DNA of 20,893 bases from positions 1 through 20,893 of the forward strand of contig DAHWJX010000115.1 of assembly GCA_027343965.1 (NCBI GenBank). The letters run 5' to 3'. The notes beneath the pieces are model-generated. The model ran no database searches. It was not told where the DNA came from and saw nothing but the letters and a program-made list of their open reading frames with translations. Numbering within the stretch: position 1 is the stretch's first letter; every line of letters starts with the position of its first letter. Origin of the DNA: JAKACU01 sp021821185 (lineage in GTDB: Bacteria > Bacillota > Bacilli > Alicyclobacillales > SLC66). A program made the position numbers and the translations under genes. Below, one piece after another: positions 1 through 7,051 of this stretch.

Positions 1-135
1 GTCGCCCAATGCGACAAGAGACGGTGGCGAGGTTGTACTACCATTTGTGGCGGCAAATGCTGGTATGCCTACTAAGGTAAATAACACCATCCCCGCAGCC
101 AAAGTATTCCATTTTTTGCTTACCCGAATTGGCAT
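1..135 (-). CDS. Secreted protein, N-terminal fragment (probable SGNH/GDSL-type hydrolase), cut by the window edge
   Basis: Reading leftward from an ATG at 133-135 gives 45 uninterrupted codons to the first base of the window. A strong ribosome site (AGGAGAGGGAG) lies about 8 bases before the ATG. The peptide opens with MPIRVSKKW, a basic N-region, followed by a hydrophobic stretch (residues 11-25) and an AFA-A signal peptidase I site around residues 26-29, so the product is exported. After a Ser/Thr/Pro-rich linker the last visible residues are SLVALGD. In SGNH/GDSL hydrolases the block I motif is commonly V-A-L-G-D-S, with the catalytic Ser as the very next residue, which lies outside this window. 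Export is well supported; the hydrolase family is an inference from a few residues. Confidence 0.6.
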   Translation of the reverse strand, partial: MPIRVSKKWNTLAAGMVLFTLVGIPAFAATNGSTTSPPSLVALGD

Positions 136-179
136 TATGTAAACTCCCTCTCCTTTTATCATCACATGAATCATGCTCA

Positions 180-208
180 AATAAACCATTGATCTTGTAA
201 AAAGTCAA
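180..208 (-). promoter_or_regulatory. Probable sigma-A promoter for the secreted-protein gene
   Basis: On the minus strand a -35 box TTGACT (203-208) is followed after 17 bases by TTTATT (180-185). It lies about 45-70 bases upstream of the ATG at 135. The -35 is near consensus and the spacing ideal; the -10 is weak. Confidence 0.45.
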
Positions 209-499
209 TTGTTACGGAAGAGACAAATAGATTCCGCAAACCAGAATAGAAATATTGTGCGTGTTCACGCTACGGATGCACTGATATGTGGATTCAAGAA
301 CGAGAAATTCACCAATGGCCGATGACGTGAAGAATCAACAAGCGTTTGCGAGTGTCTCAAAAGTACTTGACGACGTGCAAGACAGGTTGTCGCAAGCACA
401 AGATCCACAACAAACAAATCGCTAAAAAATGCGCCATGCGCCGTTGCCTCCAGCTCGGCATCATGATACGTTTTGCGGTAGAGAAGGAGGCGCGGCGAT
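209..499. other. Gene-free stretch upstream of the LysR gene
   Basis: Two short reading frames cross this stretch on opposite strands, but neither has a credible ribosome site or protein-like composition, so no gene is called. It should carry the promoter and leader of the LysR gene. A weak dyad CTTG-N8-CAAG lies at 366-381, with a related TTG-N9-CAA at 387-401; both resemble the T-N11-A pattern bound by LysR proteins, but the arms are short. No clear -35/-10 pair was found. Confidence 0.4.
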
Positions 500-1360
500 T
501 TGGATATCAAATGGTTGGAAACGTTCCTAAAGATCTATGATCTTGACGGTTATACGGCAGCTGCAGAAGCCCTTAACATGAGCCAGCCTGGCGTCAGCAA
601 ACAAATGCAAAAACTCGAAAGCGAACTGGGCGCACCTCTACTTCGAAAAGAAGAGGGCCACCTGAGACTGACTGAAGCTGGGCGAAAAGTCTACGAGACG
701 AGTCGAGCTATCGTCGAACAATGGAAAAACTTAAGTAAAACACTTGGTTTGCAGGCAGGTCAGTTGGCAGGTAAGCTGCATATTGGTTCCAGCACAATTC
801 CTTCTAAGCATTTACTTCCCGGCTATCTGTCACAATTTCATACCTTATACCCCAATGTAGAGCTTGCCGTCACAGTAAACGATTCTGGTGTCATAGTAGA
901 CCATCTGCGTCACCATCATCTTGATGTCGGTATTGTAGGAAAACAACCGAGCACACCTGATTTACTCAGTATCGAAATAGCCAATGATCACTTGGTCGTA
1001 ATTGGTCACAAACGGCGTCTCGAACAAAGATCATGGCGAGACGGTCCTTTTATCCTAAGAGAAAGCTCCTCAGGCACTGCTGAGGCTGCCAACATGGCAT
1101 TATCTGAACTTGGCATTGATAAGAACATGGTTACCTGTATCGCACATACGAATGATTCCGACCTCATTATTACGATGGTATCAGCTGATATGGGGTTTGC
1201 CATCATTTCGGATCTTGAATGGCGTAGTCTAGAAAAGACGACACCCATTCATGTGTTTCACACTTTTTTAGCAGAGCGCCCTTTTTATGTCGTCGCTCAT
1301 CGGGATCACATGGCGGACGCGTTACCCAAAGCATTTGTTGCATTGTGCTGTACGCCTTAG
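500..1360 (+). CDS. LysR-family transcriptional regulator, candidate regulator of the sulfur operon
   Basis: A 286-residue LysR-type regulator. The N-terminal winged helix-turn-helix is clear at about residues 15-60 (YTAAAEALNMSQPGVSKQMQ), followed by a linker helix and a periplasmic-binding-protein-like effector domain opening with GKLHIGSSTIPSKHLLP, the layout of CysL/CysB-type regulators. The start is a TTG at 500, chosen because an AGAAGGAGG ribosome site lies 9 bases upstream and the helix-turn-helix falls at the usual distance. The gene converges on metC and their ends overlap by 4 bases. Proteins of this type often sense O-acetylserine or another sulfur metabolite; the link to sulfur control here rests on proximity and family. 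The target and effector are not shown by the sequence. Confidence 0.85.
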   Translation: MDIKWLETFLKIYDLDGYTAAAEALNMSQPGVSKQMQKLESELGAPLLRKEEGHLRLTEAGRKVYETSRAIVEQWKNLSKTLGLQAGQLAGKLHIGSSTIPSKHLLPGYLSQFHTLYPNVELAVTVNDSGVIVDHLRHHHLDVGIVGKQPSTPDLLSIEIANDHLVVIGHKRRLEQRSWRDGPFILRESSSGTAEAANMALSELGIDKNMVTCIAHTNDSDLIITMVSADMGFAIISDLEWRSLEKTTPIHVFHTFLAERPFYVVAHRDHMADALPKAFVALCCTP

Positions 1361-2496
1361 ACAGTATCGAGTGCATTTTGCAGATCACTTAGCAAATCAT
1401 CAGCATCTTCTAAACCAACAGATAAACGCAATAAACCATCCGTAATCCCCCTTTTGTAACGTTCCGCAGGGGGCATAGCTGCATGCGACATGCGTGCAGG
1501 ATAGGATACAATGGATTCCACCGCGCCCAGACTAACAGCGTACAATGGAATCGAAAGATGCGATACAAATTTCTTGACAGCATCCTTGTCTTCTAGCACA
1601 AAGGACAGCACGGCACCAGCACCCGCCGCCTGACGAAAATGAACATCACGCATAGGGTGATCAGGCAAACCAGGGTAGTAGACTTTTTGCACTTTGTCAT
1701 GACCTTGAAGATAGAGCGCAAGGCAATGTGCCGTCTCTTGTGATTGTTTCATACGAACTGCCAAGGTCTTCATGCCCCGCATCAAAAGCCATGAGTCATA
1801 CGGCGATAAAACGGCGCCAAAGCCGTTTTGCATCTGATACACATCGTGAGCAAGTTGCTCATCGTTCACCGTGACAAGGCCAGCCAAAACGTCAGAATGC
1901 CCACCTAAAAACTTCGTCCCTGAATGTACGACAATATCTATGCCCAGTTCGTGCGGACGTTGTAAATAAGGCGACATAAACGTATTGTCAACGACGGTAA
2001 TCAGCTTTGCCTGCTGTGCTATGTCTGCCATTTGCCGCAAATCGATGATCTTTAACGTGGGATTGGACGGCGTTTCAAGTAATAGCATGCGTGTATTGGG
2101 CTTTATAGCCTGTTTTACAGCGTCAGCATCGCCTGCATCGACAAATGTCGTAGCGATTTGCAAGCGCGAAAAAATGCGCGTGAGCGCACGAAATGTACCC
2201 CCGTAAAGATCCTCACAAGCAATCACGTGATCACCAGCTTTTAGCGTCAGAAGAACGCTAGTCATCGCAGCTATGCCTGAGGCAAAAGCAAATCCGTGAG
2301 AGACCCCTTCCATCGATGCGATAAGCGCTTCAAGTGCATGCCGCGTCGGATTGCCTGAACGGGCATAATCATACTCAGGTGGATGGTCAAAATCGGCTTG
2401 GTGAAACGTAGATGCTTGGTAAATCGGCGTACTCGACGCGCCTGTGACCGAGTCAATCATCCCTTCACCATGCAGGGAGCGCGTTTCAAATTTCAT
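1357..2496 (-). CDS. metC: Cystathionine beta-lyase, PLP-dependent trans-sulfuration enzyme
   Basis: A 379-residue enzyme of the Cys/Met metabolism PLP family (fold type I). Visible hallmarks are YARSGNPT (44-51), the FASGIAAM turn (71-78), the PLP-stacking DLYGGT (96-101), ETPSNP (141-146), the cofactor Asp in VVDNTF (D170) and the Schiff-base lysine in HSGTKFLGGH (K195). The expected reaction is cystathionine to homocysteine, pyruvate and ammonia in the cytoplasm. MetC rather than MetI is favoured by gene order (second of the pair, as in Bacillus metI-metC) and by MSHAAMP near the C-terminus; a gamma-lyase role is possible. A ribosome site AAAGGCGG lies 10 bases before the ATG. The gap to metI is 23 bases, so the two are co-transcribed. 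No terminator is visible after the stop, which overlaps the convergent LysR gene. Confidence 0.85.
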   Translation of the reverse strand: MKFETRSLHGEGMIDSVTGASSTPIYQASTFHQADFDHPPEYDYARSGNPTRHALEALIASMEGVSHGFAFASGIAAMTSVLLTLKAGDHVIACEDLYGGTFRALTRIFSRLQIATTFVDAGDADAVKQAIKPNTRMLLLETPSNPTLKIIDLRQMADIAQQAKLITVVDNTFMSPYLQRPHELGIDIVVHSGTKFLGGHSDVLAGLVTVNDEQLAHDVYQMQNGFGAVLSPYDSWLLMRGMKTLAVRMKQSQETAHCLALYLQGHDKVQKVYYPGLPDHPMRDVHFRQAAGAGAVLSFVLEDKDAVKKFVSHLSIPLYAVSLGAVESIVSYPARMSHAAMPPAERYKRGITDGLLRLSVGLEDADDLLSDLQNALDTV

Positions 2497-2519
2497 CGCT
2501 AAACGACCGCCTTTGGATC

Positions 2520-3671
2520 CTATTTTTGGCTTCGAGCAAACGTGAAGGCTTGTTCCAAATCTCGAAGCAAATCATCACTATGCTCAATACCTACCGATAG
2601 CCGTAATAAACCATCGGTTACACCATAGCTTTCGCGAATCGCTCGCGGAATGTCGGCATGTGTCTGACTCACGGGATGCGTGATCAATGTTTCTACGGAA
2701 CCTAAGCTTTCTGCATATGTCATGACTTGGACGTGACTGAGCAAGGAGTTAACCATTCTAGGATCCTTGACTTCAAAAGAGATCATGCCGCCAAAACCCG
2801 TAGCTTGCTTCTTGTGAACATCATGCGAAGGATGCTCAACACGTCCCGGATAATAAATGCGCGTGATGTCAGGTTGCGCCTCTAGCCACGAAACAATGGC
2901 CTTAGCATTTTGTTCGTGGCGCTCCATACGCAATGCGAGCGTCTTCATGCCTCTCATTAACAGCCACGCATCTTGTGGGCCTAACACGGAACCTACCGCA
3001 TTTTGATAAAACCCGATTTTTTCCGCTAACTCAGCATTTGCTACGGCAACTAGTCCAGACAAAACATCATTGTGTCCGCCTAGGTATTTGGTGGCAGAGT
3101 GAATCACAACATCAGCACCACAGCACAACGGTTTTTGCAAGAATGGTGTCATAAACGTATTATCAACGATCAAGACAAGTCCATGTTTTTTTGCTATCGC
3201 GGCCATCGCGTATAAATCTGTGATTCGCATCGTCGGATTGCTAGGTGTCTCGACAAATAAGGCTCGAGTTGTTGAGCTTAGCGAATCCTTCACCTGTGCA
3301 ATGTCCCCTGTATCTACGTAGGAAACATGAATACCTGCCTTCTTCGTTACCGTCTCAAACAGTCGGTACGTTCCTCCGTATAAATCTTGCGATGCGATAA
3401 TATGATCGCCATATCCAAACAACGACATAACAGCCGCTACAGCCGCCATCCCCGATGAAAATGCATATCCGAAAGACGCTTGCTCAAGAATCGCAAACTC
3501 TTCTTCTAAAGCAAAACGCGTGGGATTTTTACTTCGACTATAATCGTACCCTGTACTATGACCTACACCTGGATGAGCAAAGGTCGTCGTATGATACACG
3601 GGCATAGAAACTGAACCTGTAGCTGCATCACGATGATTGCCCATTTGCGCCAGTAGCGTCTCAATATGCAT
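2520..3671 (-). CDS. metI: Cystathionine gamma-synthase / O-acyl-homoserine thiolyase
   Basis: A 383-residue paralogue of the next gene in the same PLP family. It carries YSRSKNPT (44-51), FSSGMAAV (71-78), DLYGGT (96-101), ETPSNP (141-146), D170 of IVDNTF and the PLP lysine K195 in HSATKYLGGH. Its expected role is condensing cysteine (or sulfide) with an activated homoserine to make cystathionine (or homocysteine). Assignment to MetI rests on the N-terminal ETLLAQMGNHRD and the QTHADIP motif near the C-terminus, which resemble Bacillus MetI, and on its position before metC. The ribosome site AAGGAAGGAT is 8-9 bases upstream of the ATG. Only 33 bases separate it from the ZIP gene, leaving no room for a SAM riboswitch; regulation must come from further upstream or from a protein factor. 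Confidence 0.85.
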   Translation of the reverse strand: MHIETLLAQMGNHRDAATGSVSMPVYHTTTFAHPGVGHSTGYDYSRSKNPTRFALEEEFAILEQASFGYAFSSGMAAVAAVMSLFGYGDHIIASQDLYGGTYRLFETVTKKAGIHVSYVDTGDIAQVKDSLSSTTRALFVETPSNPTMRITDLYAMAAIAKKHGLVLIVDNTFMTPFLQKPLCCGADVVIHSATKYLGGHNDVLSGLVAVANAELAEKIGFYQNAVGSVLGPQDAWLLMRGMKTLALRMERHEQNAKAIVSWLEAQPDITRIYYPGRVEHPSHDVHKKQATGFGGMISFEVKDPRMVNSLLSHVQVMTYAESLGSVETLITHPVSQTHADIPRAIRESYGVTDGLLRLSVGIEHSDDLLRDLEQAFTFARSQK

Positions 3672-3704
3672 CGTTCACTATCCTTCCTTGTTAACCTGAC
3701 TCAT

Positions 3705-4451
3705 CTACACATGTAGGGCATGAACCGCCATCATGATGAGCACACCGCTGCCGATACCTAGTAACGCCAAACTCGCTTTTGCATGAAGCGCTTCCGGGAA
3801 AATATCCCGCGCGACGACAAAAGCCATACTTCCACTTGCAAAGGCAAGAGATAAGGTGATGAAGATTTGAGATATGTGAAATAACAAAAGAGCTAAAAGT
3901 GTCCCTAACGGTGTAATGAGGCCTAGTTCCACCGTTAGAAGAATAATATTACGACGCCGCATGCCAGACATCAACAACGGCATAGCCACACTCATACCTT
4001 CAGGAACATTGTGCATGGCAATAGCAAGTGCAAGGATTAACCCCACTTGGGCTTCCACAGCATGTCCAGCGCCAATTGCAAGGCCTTCAGGCAGGTCATG
4101 CAGCCCAATGGCAAGGGCAATAAAAATTCCCATTTGCCGAAAATTCGGTTGTAAGGGATCTACGACCGAACTATCTAGCCGAGCAACGACACGTCGGATC
4201 GCCCATAAAAACACCCAGCCCGCCATAGTACCCCATACGAACAGCTCCTGACCCCTAGGTGCACGCAAAGATGCAGGCATCAAGTCCACCAAAATCACCG
4301 TGATCATGATGCCTGCCGCCAAACCAAGAAAAAAAGCCAGCGTCTTTTTTGTCACTGAAGAAAATTGCGTAACGAAAAATCCGCCAAGAGGCGTTGACAT
4401 ACCGGACAAAAAACTTACCCAGACGACATTCCACAAGACGATCCACCCCAC
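3705..4451 (-). CDS. ZIP-family divalent metal transporter
   Basis: A 248-residue polytopic membrane protein of the ZIP family. The two metal-binding helices are clear: HDLPEG at 118-123 and HNVPEG at 147-152, corresponding to the H-N-x-P-E-G signatures of helices 4 and 5. A polar loop (about 88-105) separates the first three helices from the rest, and hydrophobic segments fill nearly all of the remainder. ZIP proteins import Zn2+, Fe2+ or other divalent ions into the cytoplasm; the substrate cannot be read here. The start is a GTG at 4451 without a strong ribosome site, so the exact N-terminus is uncertain, but the first helix begins directly after it. The gene sits between cysK and metI, same strand, with gaps of 64 and 33 bases, so it is probably part of the sulfur operon. 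Confidence 0.82.
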   Translation of the reverse strand: MGWIVLWNVVWVSFLSGMSTPLGGFFVTQFSSVTKKTLAFFLGLAAGIMITVILVDLMPASLRAPRGQELFVWGTMAGWVFLWAIRRVVARLDSSVVDPLQPNFRQMGIFIALAIGLHDLPEGLAIGAGHAVEAQVGLILALAIAMHNVPEGMSVAMPLLMSGMRRRNIILLTVELGLITPLGTLLALLLFHISQIFITLSLAFASGSMAFVVARDIFPEALHAKASLALLGIGSGVLIMMAVHALHV

Positions 4452-4515
4452 TTCGATAATGCAACTATCTCTGTGAGGACATATGATCGTTTATTATAGA
4501 TTATACATGCTTGTC

Positions 4516-5436
4516 TTATTGAAAGAGCGTGGTCGAGAGATAACGTTCACCTGTGTCAGGCAAAATAACAACTAATAATTTCCCCTTATTTTCCTTGCGC
4601 CTTGCCAAAATCGCTGCCGCATGATAGGCTGCGCCCGAAGAAATACCTGCTAAGATACCTTCTTTGGCAGCGAGATACCGAGCGCCTTCAAAGGCCTCAT
4701 CATTTTCTACGGCGACAACTTCATCAATCACACTTTGATCAAGCACTTGTGGGATAAATCCAGCACCAATGCCTTGAATCTTGTGTGGGCCGGGAGAACC
4801 GCCAGCTAAAACGGGTGATCCTGTGGGCTCAACCGCAATCGCTTTAAAAGATGGTTTGTAGCCTTTGATTACTTGAGCTACACCTGTCAATGTCCCACCG
4901 GTTCCAATCCCCGCAATCAAGTAATCAACCTGTCCATCCGTATCTTCATAAATTTCTCTGGCTGTGGTTTGCCGATGAATTTCTGGATTCGCTTCATTTT
5001 CAAACTGCCGCATCATCACGTATCGAGAATCCGATGCAACAAGCTCTTGGGCCCGTGCAATCGCACCTTTCATGCCTTGCGCTCCTGGCGTCAATTCCAA
5101 GTCCGCACCATAGGCACGAAGGATTTGACGACGTTCCACACTCATGGTATCTGGCATGACAAGGACAAGTCGATACCCTTTGGCCGCCGCAGCCATCGCT
5201 AGGGCAATACCTGTATTGCCACTTGTCGCTTCGATGAGAATAGAGTCTTTATGAACGATACCTTGCGCCTCACCCTGTTCGATCATCGCCAATCCGATGC
5301 GATCTTTCACACTGCCACCAGGATTAAAACTTTCAACTTTGGCAACGACTATGGCGCCTGTTTCTTCACTAATACCACGCAATGTAATGAGGGGAGTGTG
5401 CCCAATAAGTTCCGTAATTGAAGAAGCAATTTTCAT
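4516..5436 (-). CDS. cysK: Cysteine synthase (O-acetylserine sulfhydrylase)
   Basis: A 306-residue fold-type II PLP enzyme making cysteine from O-acetylserine and sulfide. Visible motifs are LIGHTPL near the N-terminus, the PLP lysine K44 in NPGGSVKDR, the substrate loop TSGNTGI (71-77) and the phosphate-cradle GTGGTLTG. The frame is open 30 codons further upstream, but the ATG at 5436 is chosen because family homology starts at MKIASSITELIG, GGAAGGTG lies 7 bases before it, and it overlaps the sirB stop as ATGA, implying translational coupling. The length is normal for CysK. The product uses the sulfide made by the sulfite reductase encoded earlier in the operon. A CysM- or MccA-type activity is a less likely alternative. 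Confidence 0.92.
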   Translation of the reverse strand: MKIASSITELIGHTPLITLRGISEETGAIVVAKVESFNPGGSVKDRIGLAMIEQGEAQGIVHKDSILIEATSGNTGIALAMAAAAKGYRLVLVMPDTMSVERRQILRAYGADLELTPGAQGMKGAIARAQELVASDSRYVMMRQFENEANPEIHRQTTAREIYEDTDGQVDYLIAGIGTGGTLTGVAQVIKGYKPSFKAIAVEPTGSPVLAGGSPGPHKIQGIGAGFIPQVLDQSVIDEVVAVENDEAFEGARYLAAKEGILAGISSGAAYHAAAILARRKENKGKLLVVILPDTGERYLSTTLFQ

Positions 5437-6242
5437 GATTTCACCTTCCATATAAAATTGAGGATGCGTTGCGCGGTGAGTTCTACAAGCGTTTCTTGAA
5501 CGCCCAAATAAGAAGATAACGCACAAGGCACCACACCTATTTCACTTTCTCGATCCTTAACTAGGTTTCGCAGCTTCGTAAACAAGAAACCGTGAAAGAG
5601 CAGAAATGGCAAGATGATGATCCTATCGACGTCTGCATGGCGTACCCTCGCGACCACATTGTCGACAGACTCTCCTACGCCAAACATCGACGCCATCATA
5701 ACTTGCTTTGTTAAAAGAGCATCGGCTAATTTTTCAGCAACTTTTTGCACCTGCTCTATAGCCGATACATCGCTACTTCCACGGTATACAAGGACGATAG
5801 CACAGCGGCTGACATCTACATTTGCCGTCATATCATGCAGCCGTTTTAGCAGTCCTTGAATAATAGCATCCTCGTCACCAAAAGCAGGAAGTACCTGCAT
5901 AGCTAATCCAGGAAAGGTATGAAAAGCTCGTTCTATCAAAAGCGGCACATCACGTTTCATATGGCCTGCCAATACCAGAAACACAGGAACAACGAGGATC
6001 TTGCGAATGCCTCTCGCATGCAACTCCCTAATAGATTGCATAAAATCGGGTTTTGCAAGTTCTAAAAAGGCATAGGTTACGCACCAACTGTCTGTAGGTA
6101 GGGAAACCGTCAACCATTGTGATAAAGTATCCACAAATACAAGAAACTCCTGATATCCTTGCTCATCTCGCGTACCGTGACCTAAGACGATGATCCCTAA
6201 GGAATCATGGTGTGATTGCATAACAGGCTGCTCTGTATTCAT
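5433..6242 (-). CDS. sirB: Sirohydrochlorin ferrochelatase, two-domain CbiX/SirB type
   Basis: A 269-residue class II chelatase with two CbiX-like halves. The first half has the metal-binding His in VLGHGTRDEQG (H22) and a second His in LAGHMKRDVP (H94), equivalent to the two catalytic histidines of SirB. The second half keeps the frame (YRGSSDVSA, LPFLLFHGFLF) but not the first-half histidine pair. It inserts Fe2+ into sirohydrochlorin to give sirohaem, the cofactor of the sulfite reductase in this operon; cobalt insertion is possible in this family but no cobalamin genes are nearby. The start ATG overlaps the cobA stop by ATGA and its own stop overlaps the cysK start the same way. Two-domain length matches Bacillus SirB. 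Confidence 0.85.
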   Translation of the reverse strand: MNTEQPVMQSHHDSLGIIVLGHGTRDEQGYQEFLVFVDTLSQWLTVSLPTDSWCVTYAFLELAKPDFMQSIRELHARGIRKILVVPVFLVLAGHMKRDVPLLIERAFHTFPGLAMQVLPAFGDEDAIIQGLLKRLHDMTANVDVSRCAIVLVYRGSSDVSAIEQVQKVAEKLADALLTKQVMMASMFGVGESVDNVVARVRHADVDRIIILPFLLFHGFLFTKLRNLVKDRESEIGVVPCALSSYLGVQETLVELTAQRILNFIWKVKS

Positions 6243-7036
6243 AGAAGCCCTTGACCACCCGCAAGACTCCCTATGGAGGACACTGGCTTAAAAGGTTTAT
6301 ACCATGAAAGCGTTTCGCGCAGTCGCACCACCTCCCCAACCACGATCACGGCAGGTGCCTGCAGTCTCCGCTCCTTCACCATGTTAACGATCGTGGAAAT
6401 GGTTCCTTCGACGACGTTTTGCTCCCTTGTCGTACCTGATTCGATCACCGCAACAGGCGTCGATGATGGCCACTCTTTGTTGAGTAATTCATCCATTATT
6501 GACGATAGGTTGTCAAGACCCATCAGAATCACAAGCGTACCTTCCTGACCAGTGTACTTATTTGGCATTGAAAATCCATCCTCAGATACACTTTTGTGTC
6601 CGGTCAGCACCGTGAAGGACGAAGCAATTCCTCGGCACGTAAGCGCAATACCTGCATAAGCGGGTACAGCAATTGCGGATGAAATGCCAGGCACTACTTC
6701 AAACACGATTCCCGCTTCAACAAGTTCGTTAATTTCTTCGGCACCTCGGCCAAAGACGAAAGGGTCACCACCTTTCAGTCGAACGACACGGTTTCCCTGC
6801 AAAGCTTCATGCACAAGAAGTTCTGATATGGCTTCTTGGGGTACTTTGTGATGACCTGCTTCCTTACCCACGTCGATGAGACGTACACGCTTGGGAACCA
6901 TTTTCAAAATTGCTTTGGCTACCAAGCGATCGTATACCACCACATCAGCACGTTGCAGGCACCGTTTCCCTTTAATGGTTAAAAGATCAGGATCTCCGGG
7001 TCCTGCACCAACAAGATAGACGATGCCTTTTTTCAT
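6239..7036 (-). CDS. cobA: Uroporphyrinogen-III C-methyltransferase (SUMT)
   Basis: A 265-residue SAM-dependent tetrapyrrole methylase converting uroporphyrinogen III to precorrin-2, the branch point to sirohaem. Diagnostic motifs are LVGAGPGDPDLLT (8-20), VVYDRLV (33-39), RLKGGDPFVFGRGAEE (86-101) and VVPGISSAIAVPAYAG (114-129). The ATG at 7036 is preceded by GAGAGGGG about 9 bases upstream and lies 15 bases after the cysI stop. It is a stand-alone methylase: the dehydrogenase/chelatase half of a CysG-type fusion is absent. In Bacillus the same role is filled by sumT (ylnD) next to sirB and sirC; here sirB follows with an ATGA overlap but no sirC (precorrin-2 dehydrogenase) is in the window. 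Confidence 0.93.
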   Translation of the reverse strand: MKKGIVYLVGAGPGDPDLLTIKGKRCLQRADVVVYDRLVAKAILKMVPKRVRLIDVGKEAGHHKVPQEAISELLVHEALQGNRVVRLKGGDPFVFGRGAEEINELVEAGIVFEVVPGISSAIAVPAYAGIALTCRGIASSFTVLTGHKSVSEDGFSMPNKYTGQEGTLVILMGLDNLSSIMDELLNKEWPSSTPVAVIESGTTREQNVVEGTISTIVNMVKERRLQAPAVIVVGEVVRLRETLSWYKPFKPVSSIGSLAGGQGLL

Positions 7037-7051
7037 TGGTATTGACCCCTC

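Noticed and set aside
265..540. Two opposing short reading frames upstream of the LysR gene
   Set aside because: No ribosome sites fitting their starts, unconvincing composition, and they overlap the LysR start and each other.
3672..3704. SAM (S-box) riboswitch before metI
   Set aside because: Only 33 bases separate zip and metI, too little for the aptamer, and none of its helices are seen.
4452..4515. Internal promoter between cysK and the ZIP gene (two TATAAT-like boxes on the minus strand)
   Set aside because: No acceptable -35 hexamer lies 16-18 bases upstream of either box; AT-rich intergenic sequence explains them.
4873..5202. Plus-strand frames of about 90-110 codons opposite cysK, and similar frames opposite other genes
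   Set aside because: They are antisense shadows of well-supported genes, with no ribosome sites or family resemblance.
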